NCBI RefSeq assembly: GCF_018130145.1 | Contig: NZ_JAFCMB010000005.1 | Span: 420,114-484,113 of the forward strand | Reading direction: 5' to 3' | Source: Bradyrhizobium sp. AUGA SZCCT0176 | GTDB lineage: Bacteria; Pseudomonadota; Alphaproteobacteria; Rhizobiales; Xanthobacteraceae | Length of the DNA: 64,000 nt | Shown here: piece by piece, positions 1-8,447 of the stretch | Layout: the number at the start of each line of letters is the position of its first letter | Position numbering within the stretch: position 1 is the first letter of the stretch | The notes under the pieces: model-generated | Seen by the model: the letters and a program-made list of their open reading frames with translations, nothing else | The model's database searches: none | Told to the model about the DNA's origin: nothing | Made by a program: the position numbers and the translations under genes

Positions 1-357
1 TGTATTTAGCGTACGGCAAAACCGTGTGGTCCTGGCGCCCGTTGCAGGCGTCAAGCTGTCGGAGAAGCGCAAGCGGGAACGGCGGCGACGGAGTCAACCA
101 AGAACTCGTCTCCGGGGAGAGCGCGGCATAAGCCGTAAAGCCATTGCGCAGGGAAGGCCGGGTGTTCACCGCTGCCCTGTATGCTCGTGTGCAGCCTACT
201 TAGTGCAAACCGCACACGGGACCGCGGGTGCAGCGCGCACCCGGTCTTCCCTGCGCCCTCTTGATGAGAGGGCAAGGATTTCTGGCAAAGCTCGGGCTTA
301 TCAAGCCGCGAGATCGCAAAAGTGCGTTTGGATAATGGTGCAGCGACAAACACAGCC
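1..357. repeat. Probable dispersed repeat with ghost reading frames
   Basis: No credible gene is seen in the first 357 bases. Open frames exist on both strands (26-373 forward, 51-353 reverse), but both are low-complexity, Arg/Ser-rich and have no recognisable domain. The forward frame holds a CPVCSCA-like string and the reverse frame an AFPAQWLYGLCRALPGDEF-like string. I recall both from many spurious hypothetical proteins scattered through Bradyrhizobium and relatives, so I read this as a copy of a dispersed non-coding repeat. That link is from memory and not tested here. Confidence 0.45.
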
Positions 358-476
358 GTCGTCCCGGCCTTGAGCCGGGACCCATAACCACAGGAAGAAA
401 TTTTGCGAAAGGTCTCTGCTACCGAGCCTTCATCGAGAGATCACGCGGTATGGGTCCCGGCGTTCGCCGGGACGAC
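358..476. repeat. Palindromic intergenic element bounded by GTCGTCCCGGC
   Basis: The element is bounded by an 11-bp perfect inverted repeat, GTCGTCCCGGC at 358-368 and GCCGGGACGAC at 466-476. A second inverted pair lies just inside (GGGACCCATA 377-386, TATGGGTCCC 449-458). Each end also folds alone into a GC-rich hairpin (361-381 and 454-473). The same end sequence recurs at 3148-3276. It lies downstream of the SDR gene that ends at 504. Confidence 0.7.
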
Positions 477-503
477 GCGTTGATGGAGCGCAGATCGCTG
501 CGC

Positions 504-1289
504 CTAAACCGGCTTCCCCGTATACGGCATCGAGGCCGTCAGGCCGCCGTCGACCGGGATCGCCTGGCCGTTGACGTAGGACGCATCATCACTCGCAAGG
601 AACAGTCCCATCGCGGCGAGTTCATGCGGCTGGCCGGCGCGCTTCAGCGGATTGAGCTGGCCGATCTTGTCTTGGGTGCCGCGCTGTTTGGCGTTGTCGA
701 AGATCGGCTTGGTCATGCCGGTTTCGATCAGGCCCGGGCACACTGCGTTGATGCGCACGCCGGTGCCGGACAGCGAATAGGCGGTCGTTTGCACCAAACT
801 GATCACGCCGGCCTTGCTCGCGCCATAGGGATGTCCGCTGGCGCCGGCCTTGAGACCTGCGACGGAAGCGGTGCAGACGATCGAGCCCGACTTCTGCTGG
901 ATCATGTGCGGCATCGAATGCTTGATTGCGAGGAACGGTCCGATCAGGTTGATGCGCAGCACTTCCTGCCAGTGCTCCACCGTCTGTTCGGGAATCGGAA
1001 CCAGCCCGCCGCTGACGCCGGCATTGGCCCAGATCGCATCGAGCTTGCCGTATTTCGACACCGCCTTGTCGATGAAGGCCTTCACGTCGGCTTCCGATCC
1101 CGCATCCGCCATCACGGCTTCGACAATGCCGCCGGCGTCACTGACGAGCTTTGCGGTTTCCTTCACCGCTTCGCTGCGATCGACCGCAATCAGCTTTGCG
1201 CCTTCCCTGGTGAACAACAAGGAGGCTGCGCGTCCGATCCCGCTGCCTGCGCCGGTGATGATGACGGATTTGCCTTCGAGGCGGCCCAT
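504..1289 (-). CDS. SDR family NAD(P)-dependent oxidoreductase
   Basis: A 261-residue classical short-chain dehydrogenase/reductase, the normal length for the family. The dinucleotide-binding motif TGAGSGIG is at residues 12-19, the NAG motif at 89-91, the catalytic Ser at 142 and the YxxxK pair at Tyr155/Lys159. The C-terminus has the usual VDGGL. Asp37 after the second beta strand favours NAD over NADP (inference). The substrate cannot be told. It is divergent from the phosphatase gene at 1487, with about 200 bases between the two starts. It is not related closely enough to the SDR at 2371 to suggest a recent duplication. Confidence 0.93.
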   Translation of the reverse strand: MGRLEGKSVIITGAGSGIGRAASLLFTREGAKLIAVDRSEAVKETAKLVSDAGGIVEAVMADAGSEADVKAFIDKAVSKYGKLDAIWANAGVSGGLVPIPEQTVEHWQEVLRINLIGPFLAIKHSMPHMIQQKSGSIVCTASVAGLKAGASGHPYGASKAGVISLVQTTAYSLSGTGVRINAVCPGLIETGMTKPIFDNAKQRGTQDKIGQLNPLKRAGQPHELAAMGLFLASDDASYVNGQAIPVDGGLTASMPYTGKPV

Positions 1290-1486
1290 GAGTTTCTCCC
1301 TGGTGTGGATGTGGTTATAGCGTTTTCAAGCGAAGTGGCTACCGGTTCGCGTGCAGAAAACGCGTCAGACATAGATACGCTTGCCGCCTTGCGGAATTTC
1401 AAACAAGATTTCAAACGCTGAAGTCACTTGAGACGTTGCGTGCTCTGACGTACAGCGACAGTGAACACTATTGAAGGGTGCCAGCG

Positions 1487-2215
1487 ATGTCCAATACCGA
1501 CAAATCAGTAGCTGCTCCGAAGGCAGGAGTGGTTACCACACGCTGGTGGTGGGTGCGGCATGCGCCGGTCCGCGAGGATGGCGGCTGCATCTACGGGCAA
1601 AAGGATCTGGGCTGCGACACCAGCGATCGCGTGGTGTTCGACGCGGTCGGAAAAATCCTGCCGCGGGGCGCGGTCTGGTATTCAAGCAATTTGAAGCGCA
1701 CGCATCAGACCGCGGATGCGATCTGGGCCGCCGGATTTCCGAGGCCCGCCGACATGCCGCACATAAAGGACTTTGCCGAACAGCACCTCGGCGAATGGCA
1801 GGGCATGAATCGCGCAGCGTTTCTGGCCAGCCGTCCCGCCGGCAGCCATTGGTTCGCGGCGATCGACGAACCCGCGCCCGGCGGCGAAAGTTTCATGGAT
1901 CTCTACAACCGTGTCTGCGGCGCGATCGAGCGCATCACCAGGGAGCATGCCGGCAAGGACGTGATCGCCGTGACCCATGGCGGAACGATCAAGGCCGCGG
2001 TCGGTCTTGCGCTCGGCGGCTTGCCGGAAAAGGGCCTCGCCTTCGACATCGATAATTGCTCGGTGACGCGGCTCGATCACGTCGCAAGCGAGAACCATTC
2101 GATCTGGCGGCTGCCGATGGTCAACCAGCAGCCGTGGATTGCGGACGCCTCGCACAATGCGATGCATCAGCCGGCCGGACCGGAGATCGTGCCGCCTGCG
2201 ACGAAGCTTGCCTGA
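1487..2215 (+). CDS. Histidine phosphatase family protein
   Basis: A 242-residue member of the histidine phosphatase (phosphoglycerate mutase-like) superfamily. The phosphoacceptor motif is RHA at residues 24-26 instead of the common RHG, with His25 as predicted nucleophile. Supporting residues are Arg71 in LKRTHQTA, the acid/base Glu134 in GGESF and the second His at 164 in VTHGGT. The ATG at 1487 is preferred over an in-frame GTG at 1478 because GAAGGG lies about 8 bases before it. The family includes phosphoglycerate mutases, alpha-ribazole phosphatase (CobC) and SixA-like enzymes. Nothing here fixes the substrate. Confidence 0.85.
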   Translation: MSNTDKSVAAPKAGVVTTRWWWVRHAPVREDGGCIYGQKDLGCDTSDRVVFDAVGKILPRGAVWYSSNLKRTHQTADAIWAAGFPRPADMPHIKDFAEQHLGEWQGMNRAAFLASRPAGSHWFAAIDEPAPGGESFMDLYNRVCGAIERITREHAGKDVIAVTHGGTIKAAVGLALGGLPEKGLAFDIDNCSVTRLDHVASENHSIWRLPMVNQQPWIADASHNAMHQPAGPEIVPPATKLA

Positions 2216-2222
2216 GCCGTCA

Positions 2223-2312
2223 TTCCGGGGCACGCGAAGCGTGAACCTCAGATGCGCAATTGCGCATCGGGGAATCGAGATTCCGGGTTCGATGCTTCGC
2301 ATCGCCCCGGAA
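2223..2312. repeat. Mosaic palindromic element with an 18-bp perfect palindrome
   Basis: The element is bounded by TTCCGGGG (2223-2230) and CCCCGGAA (2305-2312). Inside are an 18-bp perfect palindrome (GATGCGCAATTGCGCATC, 2251-2268), a GAATC/GATTC hairpin near 2272 and a GATGC/GCATC hairpin at 2291-2303. The 18-bp palindrome is repeated exactly at 3241-3258. It fills the gap between the phosphatase and the next SDR gene. Confidence 0.7.
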
Positions 2313-2370
2313 CGACGTTAAGTTTTAACGAGAACCGGCGGACCGCCGGACCAACATCTGGGAGAGAGAC

Positions 2371-3138
2371 ATGAGCTTGTTCGACATGAAGGGCAAAGTC
2401 GCCGTCATCACCGGCTCCACGCGCGGCATCGGCCTTGCCATCGCCGAACGCATGGCCGAGCACGGCGCCAAGGTCGTGATCTCCTCGCGCAAGCAGGACG
2501 TCTGCGATTCCGTCACCAAATCGATCAACGAAAAATTCGGCAAGGGTACGGCGGTCTCGATCGCGGCGAACATTTCCAGCAAGGAAAACCTGCAGAACCT
2601 CGTCGATGAATCCAACCGCGCCTTCGGCAAGATCGACGTGCTGGTCTGCAACGCCGCGTCCAATCCTTACTATGGTCCGCTCGGCGGCATCTCCGACGAT
2701 CAGTTCCGCAAGATCCTGGACAACAACATCGTCGCCAACAACTGGCTGATCAACATGGTCGTGCCGCAGATGATCGAACGCAAGGACGGCTCGATCATCA
2801 TCGTGTCTTCGATCGGCGGTCTGAAGGGATCGACCGTGCTCGGCGCCTATGCGATCTCGAAGGCCGCCGACATGCAGCTCGCGCGCAACCTCGCCTGCGA
2901 ATACGGCAAGCACAACATCCGCGTGAACTGCATCGCCCCCGGCCTGATCAAGACCGATTTTGCCAAGGCGCTGTGGGACAATCCCGATACCCTGAAAGCC
3001 TCGACCGCGCGCTCGCCGCTGCTCCGCATCGGCACTCCCGACGAGATCGCGGGCGCCGCCGTGTTCATGGGATCGGCGGCCGGCGACTTCATGACCGGCC
3101 AGACCATCGTGATCGACGGTGGGGCGACGATTAGTTGA
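2371..3138 (+). CDS. SDR family oxidoreductase
   Basis: A 255-residue classical SDR. It has TGSTRGIG at residues 14-21, NAAS at 94-97 (in place of NNAG), Ser146/147, Tyr160 and Lys164 as the catalytic set, and the C-terminal IDGG motif. Arg40 after beta-2 (SSRK) suggests NADP(H) (inference). The start is supported by GGGAGAGA just upstream. It stands alone between two palindromic elements, so no pathway can be read from context. The length and PG-IKT-F segment resemble dehydrogenases annotated as DHRS4-like or 3-oxoacyl-ACP reductase-like. Confidence 0.92.
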   Translation: MSLFDMKGKVAVITGSTRGIGLAIAERMAEHGAKVVISSRKQDVCDSVTKSINEKFGKGTAVSIAANISSKENLQNLVDESNRAFGKIDVLVCNAASNPYYGPLGGISDDQFRKILDNNIVANNWLINMVVPQMIERKDGSIIIVSSIGGLKGSTVLGAYAISKAADMQLARNLACEYGKHNIRVNCIAPGLIKTDFAKALWDNPDTLKASTARSPLLRIGTPDEIAGAAVFMGSAAGDFMTGQTIVIDGGATIS

Positions 3139-3147
3139 CGCGATCCT

Positions 3148-3276
3148 GTCGTCCCGGCGAAGGCCGGGACCCATACGCCGTGTCGCCAATTGTTGCGGAC
3201 GACACGGCGTTACGGATGGGCCGCGGAGTACGGGTCCCCCGATGCGCAATTGCGCATCTGACTTCGCCGGGACGAC
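3148..3276. repeat. MITE-like palindromic element, 15-bp terminal inverted repeats
   Basis: A 129-bp element bounded by a perfect 15-bp inverted repeat, GTCGTCCCGGCGAAG (3148-3162) and its complement (3262-3276). Inside lie an 11-bp inverted repeat (ACGCCGTGTCG 3175-3185, CGACACGGCGT 3200-3210) and a second copy of the 18-bp palindrome seen at 2251 (3241-3258). The 5' end forms its own hairpin (3151-3170). It has no coding capacity and lies between two convergent genes. Confidence 0.72.
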
Positions 3277-3297
3277 GCTATTGTTTGCGTGAAACAG

Positions 3298-4521
3298 TCA
3301 CTCCACCGCCGCGTACACCAGGTTCCGCAACATCGTGCGGATGTACTCCCGCTGGCCCGGGCCCTGCATCATGAACACCGCGAACAGGTCCTCCTTCGGA
3401 TCGATCCAGAAGAACGTCCCGGCCATCCCGCTCCAGAAGAAGTTGCCGCGCGAGCCCGGGAACGGCGCCATGCCGTCATGGGTGCGGACCGCAAAGCCGA
3501 GGCCAAAGCCGTGGCCGGCCGGCATCAAGGGCGAGTTGACCTTGACTGACGGGGCGAGGTGATCGGACGCCATCAGTTCCAGCGTCTTGCGGCCGACGAT
3601 CCTGACGCCGTCAAGCGTGCCGCCGCTCAGCAGCATCTGGCTGAAGCGGGCATAGTCCATCGTGGTCGACACCAGCCCGCCGCCGCCGGATTCCATCACC
3701 GGCTTCTCGAGCATGTTGAAGAGCTGGACCTTGTCGCCGTTCCAGGGATCGGTCGGGAACGCCTCGGCCAGCCGGCCGGCATTTTCCTCTGCGGTGTGGA
3801 ACGCGGTCTCGGCCATCTGCAGCGGCGCCAGGATGCGCTCGGTCAGGAAGGCGCCGAGCGATTTGCCGGAGATGACTTCGATGATGCGGCCGAGGATGTC
3901 GGTGGAGCGGCTGTAATTCCATTCGGCGCCGGGCTGGCAGATCAGCGGCATGCTCGCGACCATCACCGCATGTTCGGCATTGGTGATCTTGCGGCTGCGC
4001 AGCCGCGACTGCTGATAGAGCTGTTGCACCAGTCCGTTGCCGGTATGGTCGTAAGTGATACCCGAAGTGTGGCGCAGCAGATCCTGCACCGTCATCTGCC
4101 GCTTCAAGGGCACCAGATCGAGCTGGCCGTTGTGCTCGACGCCGACCTTCTGGCCGGCGAATTCGGGAATGAATTTCGCGACGGGGTCGCTGAGCAGGAA
4201 GTGGCCGTCCTCGATCAGCATCATGATGCCGACAGAGACGATCGGCTTGGTCATCGAGAAGATGCGGAAGATGCTGTCCTGCGCCATCGGCGCGGACAAG
4301 ATGGGCGCCTGCCTGCCGATCGCGTCGAACCAGCCGATCTGGCCGCGGCGGGCCACCAGCACGGTCGCACCCGGCAGGGTTCCCTTGTCAACCTCGCGCT
4401 TGAAGGCGTCCGACATCCGCTGCAGGCGGGTGGCGGAGAGTCCGATCTGTTCGGGCTTGGCGTGGGGGAGGGACGGGGTCTGCGGGGAGGCGGCGTGTTT
4501 GGGGGCGGTCTGCGCGTTCAT
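3298..4521 (-). CDS. Serine hydrolase, class C beta-lactamase-like (EstB-type esterase family)
   Basis: A 407-residue serine hydrolase of the beta-lactamase/transpeptidase-like fold. The nucleophile motif SMTK is at residues 89-92. The second motif is Tyr203 in YSRSTDILG, a form typical of EstB-like family VIII esterases. Near the C-terminus WSGMAGT takes the place of the KTG box. True beta-lactamase activity is therefore unlikely, and esterase or peptidase activity is more probable (inference). A longer frame starting at 4731 would run through the tRNA gene. I chose the ATG at 4521, which has GGGAGAG six bases upstream. No clear signal peptide is seen. Confidence 0.88.
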   Translation of the reverse strand: MNAQTAPKHAASPQTPSLPHAKPEQIGLSATRLQRMSDAFKREVDKGTLPGATVLVARRGQIGWFDAIGRQAPILSAPMAQDSIFRIFSMTKPIVSVGIMMLIEDGHFLLSDPVAKFIPEFAGQKVGVEHNGQLDLVPLKRQMTVQDLLRHTSGITYDHTGNGLVQQLYQQSRLRSRKITNAEHAVMVASMPLICQPGAEWNYSRSTDILGRIIEVISGKSLGAFLTERILAPLQMAETAFHTAEENAGRLAEAFPTDPWNGDKVQLFNMLEKPVMESGGGGLVSTTMDYARFSQMLLSGGTLDGVRIVGRKTLELMASDHLAPSVKVNSPLMPAGHGFGLGFAVRTHDGMAPFPGSRGNFFWSGMAGTFFWIDPKEDLFAVFMMQGPGQREYIRTMLRNLVYAAVE

Positions 4522-4694
4522 GGTCTCTCCCATTGCTCTTGTTGTTATGGCAGGAGGGAAGTTTGGCGCAGAACCCTTGACTTGAACAGGGCGGTCACCG
4601 ATTTCCAGAGGGCCGCGCGCGGCTTCGCCCTTGCAATCGGGGCATCGCCTATGCTTGAAACGGGCCGAAACCGGCGGCGACGCATGGTTTGCGT

Positions 4695-4770
4695 AGGGGT
4701 GTAGCTCAGTTGGTAGAGTACCGGTCTCCAAAACCGGTTGTCGCAGGTTCGAGCCCTGCCGCCCCTGCCA
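4695..4770 (+). tRNA. tRNA-Trp (anticodon CCA)
   Basis: A complete 76-base cloverleaf. The 7-bp acceptor stem is AGGGGTG/CGCCCCT, the D-arm sequence is TAGCTCAGTTGGTAGAG, and the anticodon stem CCGGT/ACCGG encloses the loop CTCCAAA with anticodon CCA at 4728-4730. The T-arm is GCAGGTTCGAGCCCTGC, followed by discriminator G and an encoded CCA end. It lies upstream of secE-nusG, a common place for tRNA-Trp in proteobacteria. Confidence 0.97.
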
Positions 4771-4828
4771 GTTAAATCAAGGATTTGAAATCAAGGACTT
4801 GGTCGAGGTTCCTGCCGCCAGTCCGGAA

Positions 4829-5023
4829 CTAGCCGAAGAAGGCGACGACCACTGCCATATCCGAAGTCGCAGGCTGGGCGCCGCGCAGATTCGCGTCAAT
4901 CACCCGCCGGCAGGCATCGATGGTGACGGTATCGCCGAGGTCGTTGGCCGCGTCGAGAACGCTCCAGGCGATGTCACCTGCAGGTCCGTCCTGGCCGGTC
5001 TGGTGTTGGCTGAGCAGCGACAT
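4829..5023 (-). CDS. Small hypothetical protein
   Basis: A 64-residue frame on the strand opposite to secE. The ATG at 5023 is preferred over upstream TTG/ATG codons at 5044 and 5041 because GAGG sits five bases before it. The product is mildly acidic, with no membrane segment, signal peptide or recognised motif. The ribosome-binding site and ordinary composition make it plausible, but with no homologue to compare I cannot exclude a chance frame. Confidence 0.45.
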   Translation of the reverse strand: MSLLSQHQTGQDGPAGDIAWSVLDAANDLGDTVTIDACRRVIDANLRGAQPATSDMAVVVAFFG

Positions 5024-5393
5024 CGTCACCTCATGGTCCATCAAGGGGACGGTCAGGATGGCGGGGAGCCTTTAAGAACCCGATCACGCTCTGATTCGGA
5101 TTTGAGGTGCGCCCGGCACCAGCGGTTAACCAAGGGCCTTCGGTCCGGCCCGGAGCGTTTCCGCCGGTCCCGCGGCCCGCTGGCCGGCGCATACCTTGAC
5201 CTTTTGCCCGACTGGCAGTAGATACCCGCCACCTGCTGCCGGCCCGTTATGCGGATATCCGGCGCGGCTTTGAAATCCCCCGAACAATCGAGCCCGCTTG
5301 GCGGCTCATCCTTCGAGAGAGGGCTGGGCGCTAGAGGGCTGTTCGGATTCGCTTAAATTCAGAAATTCGTCTCAAAGGACGCGGTACCCAACG
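5024..5393. other. Gap upstream of secE
   Basis: About 370 bases without a credible gene. It holds the promoter-like sequence at 5196-5224 and a GC-rich stretch around 5150-5190. Frames crossing it (for example 5298-5585 read from a GTG) are only upstream extensions of secE. Confidence 0.5.
5196..5224 (+). promoter_or_regulatory. Candidate sigma-70 promoter for secE-nusG-rplK-rplA
   Basis: TTGACC at 5196-5201 and TAGATA at 5219-5224 are separated by exactly 17 bases. The pair is correctly oriented and about 170 bases ahead of secE. It is the best match to a housekeeping promoter in this gap. Confidence 0.6.
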
Positions 5394-5585
5394 ATGGCTA
5401 TCAGCCCGTTCAAGTTCCTGCAGGAAGTGCGTTCGGAGACCGCCAAGGTCACTTGGCCGACCCGCCGCGAAGTGACCATCACCACCATCATGGTGTTCAT
5501 CATGGTGGCGCTGTCTTCGATCTTCTTCTTCGCCGCGGATATGATCATCCGCTATCTCATTACCTTCCTGCTGGGCGTCCACTGA
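5394..5585 (+). CDS. secE: Preprotein translocase subunit SecE
   Basis: A 63-residue short-form SecE with one C-terminal membrane helix (about residues 30-58). It carries the conserved amphipathic region with FLQEVRSE and the VTWPTRRE signature before the membrane segment. With SecY and SecG it forms the SecYEG protein-conducting channel in the inner membrane. The ATG at 5394 gives the expected length. The frame extends upstream without a natural start. Its stop overlaps the nusG start by one base (TGATG), so the two are translationally coupled. Confidence 0.97.
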   Translation: MAISPFKFLQEVRSETAKVTWPTRREVTITTIMVFIMVALSSIFFFAADMIIRYLITFLLGVH

Positions 5586-6136
5586 TGAGCACCGGAACCC
5601 AAACGATGGACAAGCGCTGGTATATTGTTCACGCCTATTCGAACTTCGAGAAGAAGGTCGCGGAATCGATCCGCGAACAGTCCAAGCAGCGCGGGCTGGA
5701 GGAACTGTTCGAGCAGGTGCTGGTGCCGACCGAAAAGGTCACCGAAGTGCGCCGCGGCCGCAAAATCGACGCCGAGCGCAAGTTCTTCCCGGGCTACGTG
5801 CTGGTGAAGATGAAGCTGACCGACGAGGCGTTCCATCTCATCAAGAACACGCCCAAGGTAACCGGCTTCCTGGGCGCCGAAAACAAGCCGATGCCGATCT
5901 CGGAGTCCGAGGCGATGCGGATCCTGCACCAGGTGCAGGAAGGCGTCGAACGTCCGAAGGCGTCGGTGTCGTTCGAAATCGGCGAGAACGTCCGCGTGGC
6001 CGATGGGCCGTTCGCGTCGTTCTCCGGCGTGGTCGAGGAAATTGACGAGGCGCGCAGCCGCGTGAAGGTCGCAGTGTCGATCTTCGGCCGTGCCACGCCC
6101 GTCGAACTGGAATTCGGTCAGGTCGAGAAGGTCTGA
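5585..6136 (+). CDS. nusG: Transcription termination/antitermination protein NusG
   Basis: A 183-residue NusG, close to the E. coli length of 181. The N-terminal NGN domain starts at WYIVHAYSNFE and includes the FFPGYVLVKM segment at residues 67-76. The C-terminal KOW domain runs from about 133 (GENVRVADGPFASF) to the end. NusG binds the RNA polymerase clamp, and its KOW domain contacts Rho or ribosomal protein S10. The ATG at 5585 overlaps the secE stop. A second ATG at 5606 (MDKRWY) is a possible alternative start. Confidence 0.97.
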   Translation: MSTGTQTMDKRWYIVHAYSNFEKKVAESIREQSKQRGLEELFEQVLVPTEKVTEVRRGRKIDAERKFFPGYVLVKMKLTDEAFHLIKNTPKVTGFLGAENKPMPISESEAMRILHQVQEGVERPKASVSFEIGENVRVADGPFASFSGVVEEIDEARSRVKVAVSIFGRATPVELEFGQVEKV

Positions 6137-6145
6137 TCGTCTTGA

Positions 6146-6169
6146 CCTCTTCCCGCATGCGGGGAGAGG
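6146..6169. repeat. Inverted repeat between nusG and rplK
   Basis: CCTCTTCCCGC (6146-6156) pairs with GCGGGGAGAGG (6159-6169) over 11 positions with one wobble, around a 2-base centre. There is no T-run, so it is not a classical terminator. Similar CTCTCCCCGC palindromes are common between genes in Bradyrhizobium (recollection). It could modulate read-through into rplK. Confidence 0.55.
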
Positions 6170-6273
6170 GAGAAGTGCCGTGGGAGGAGATGGGTGATCG
6201 CCAGTCATCCGTTGAACCGCACCACGGTCCTGTGAAGCTTCCGGATGATCCGGAGCAACATGAGGAGTGACGT

Positions 6274-6702
6274 ATGGCAAAGAAAGTGACCGGATACCTG
6301 AAATTGCAGGTGCCGGCGGGTGCTGCGAATCCTTCGCCCCCGATCGGTCCCGCGCTTGGTCAGCGCGGTCTCAACATCATGGAATTCTGCAAGGCGTTCA
6401 ACGCCCAGACGCAGAAAGAAGAAAAGAACACCCCGATTCCGGTGGTGATCACGATCTACGCCGATCGTTCGTTCACCTTCGAGATGAAGACCCCGCCGAT
6501 GTCCTTCTTCCTCAAGCAGGCCGCCAAGATCCAGTCCGGTTCGAAAGCCCCGGGCCGCGACAAGGCCGGCCAGGTGACCAAAGCGCAGGTGCGCGAGATC
6601 GCCGAGAAGAAGATGAAGGATCTCAATTGCGATTCCGTCGAGTCGGCCATGAAGATGGTCGAGGGCTCCGCCCGTTCGATGGGTCTGGAAGTTGCGGGGT
6701 AA
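6274..6702 (+). CDS. rplK: 50S ribosomal protein L11
   Basis: A 142-residue uL11. The N-terminal domain carries PPIGPALGQRG, the proline-rich segment facing the L7/L12 stalk base and the thiostrepton site. The C-terminal domain binds the 23S GTPase-associated RNA. The start follows GAGGAGTGACGT. Only six bases separate it from rplA. In E. coli the L11 operon is controlled by L1 binding its leader. I could not identify such a site here with confidence. Confidence 0.98.
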   Translation: MAKKVTGYLKLQVPAGAANPSPPIGPALGQRGLNIMEFCKAFNAQTQKEEKNTPIPVVITIYADRSFTFEMKTPPMSFFLKQAAKIQSGSKAPGRDKAGQVTKAQVREIAEKKMKDLNCDSVESAMKMVEGSARSMGLEVAG

Positions 6703-6708
6703 CGGACC

Positions 6709-7401
<693 letters not shown>

Positions 7402-7427
7402 GGTCTTGCGGCACTGATGAGAAAACA

Positions 7428-7463
7428 GGGCGGAATCGGGTGACCGGTTCCGCCCTTTGCTTT
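7428..7463 (+). terminator. Rho-independent terminator after rplA
   Basis: GGGCGGAA (7428-7435) pairs with TTCCGCCC (7448-7455), with an inner CGG/CCG pair around GTGA, followed by TTTGCTTT. It lies 26 bases after the rplA stop and ends the secE-rplA operon just before the next gene. Confidence 0.85.
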
Positions 7464-7482
7464 GCGACAGGGAAAGAACAAC

Positions 7483-8436
7483 ATGCCCGAGAAGGTCCTG
7501 GTCTATTCGCGCTTCCCAAAAGCCCTGATGGTGCGGATCGGTGAGCGCTACGAACTGCTGGACGCTGCGGGCAAGCCACCGAACGAGACGTTCTCGGCCG
7601 AACAACTCTCCGGTATTCGCGCGATGATCACGGCAGGCGGCACACCGCTCAGCGCCAACACGATGGACCAGATGCCGAAACTGGCCGCCATTGTCTGTTA
7701 CGGCACCGGATATGACGGCGTCGATCTGGCCGCCGTCGCCAAGCGCAACATTGTGCTTGGCCACAGCCCGGGCGCGAATGCCGCCTCCGTTGCCGACATC
7801 GCGGTGACGCTGATGCTGGCCGCGACCCGGCGCTTGCTGGTGGCCGATGATTACGTGCGCAGCGGTAGCTGGGCCGGCGCAAAGCCATCGCCGATGATGC
7901 GTCCGCAGGCCGGCATGCCCGGCCGAAAGATCGGCGTCTACGGCATGGGCGAGATCGGTCGCAAGATCGCCGCGCGTGTCGCAGCCTTTGAAACCGAGGT
8001 CGGCTATTTCAGCCGCAGCCAGCACGACGTGCCGTATCAATATTTTCCGACGCTCGAGGCGCTCGCGGAATGGTGCAGCGTGCTGATGATCGCGGTTCGC
8101 GCCGGCAGCGACACGCACCATGCCGTCGACGCCAATATCCTGAACAAGCTCGGCAAGGACGGCTACGTCATCAACATCGCGCGGGGTTCGGTGATCGACC
8201 AGCAGGCACTGGTCGCGGCGCTGACCGACCAGACCATCGCCGGCGCCGGCCTCGACGTCTACGCCAGGGAGCCGCATGCGCCCGACGCGCTGACGGCATT
8301 GCCGAACGTCGTGCTGTCTCCGCATATCGGCGGCCACACGCTGGAATCGCATGTGGCGATGCAGGACTGCGTGATGGCCAATCTCGAGGCGTACTTCGCC
8401 GGCCGGCCATTGCGATATGAGGTCCGGGCCGCCTAG
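7483..8436 (+). CDS. D-isomer specific 2-hydroxyacid dehydrogenase family protein
   Basis: A 317-residue NAD(P)-dependent 2-hydroxyacid dehydrogenase. The Rossmann motif GMGEIG is at residues 154-159. The catalytic Arg234 is in NIARGSVID, Glu263 in YAREP and His281 in SPHIGGHT. Ser178/Arg179 after the second strand of the nucleotide domain (YFSRS) resembles the NADPH-type glyoxylate/hydroxypyruvate reductases, so that activity is likely but unproven. The ATG at 7483 follows GGGAAAG. A TTG at 7462 is in frame but poorer. It starts right after the rplA terminator and converges with the gene at 8448. Confidence 0.9.
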   Translation: MPEKVLVYSRFPKALMVRIGERYELLDAAGKPPNETFSAEQLSGIRAMITAGGTPLSANTMDQMPKLAAIVCYGTGYDGVDLAAVAKRNIVLGHSPGANAASVADIAVTLMLAATRRLLVADDYVRSGSWAGAKPSPMMRPQAGMPGRKIGVYGMGEIGRKIAARVAAFETEVGYFSRSQHDVPYQYFPTLEALAEWCSVLMIAVRAGSDTHHAVDANILNKLGKDGYVINIARGSVIDQQALVAALTDQTIAGAGLDVYAREPHAPDALTALPNVVLSPHIGGHTLESHVAMQDCVMANLEAYFAGRPLRYEVRAA

Positions 8437-8447
8437 ACCATGATCCG

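Noticed and set aside
450..1421. 323-aa forward frame opposite the SDR gene
   Set aside because: Shadow of the 504-1289 SDR gene. Composition is Arg/His/Asp-rich and it begins within a palindromic repeat.
4522..4731. Upstream extension of the serine hydrolase frame to 4731 (477 aa)
   Set aside because: It runs through the tRNA-Trp gene and the N-terminal part has no homology-like features. ATG 4521 has a good ribosome-binding site.
4695..4770. tRNA-Trp as an integration site for a genomic island
   Set aside because: No integrase, no repeated tRNA 3' end and no composition shift is seen next to it.
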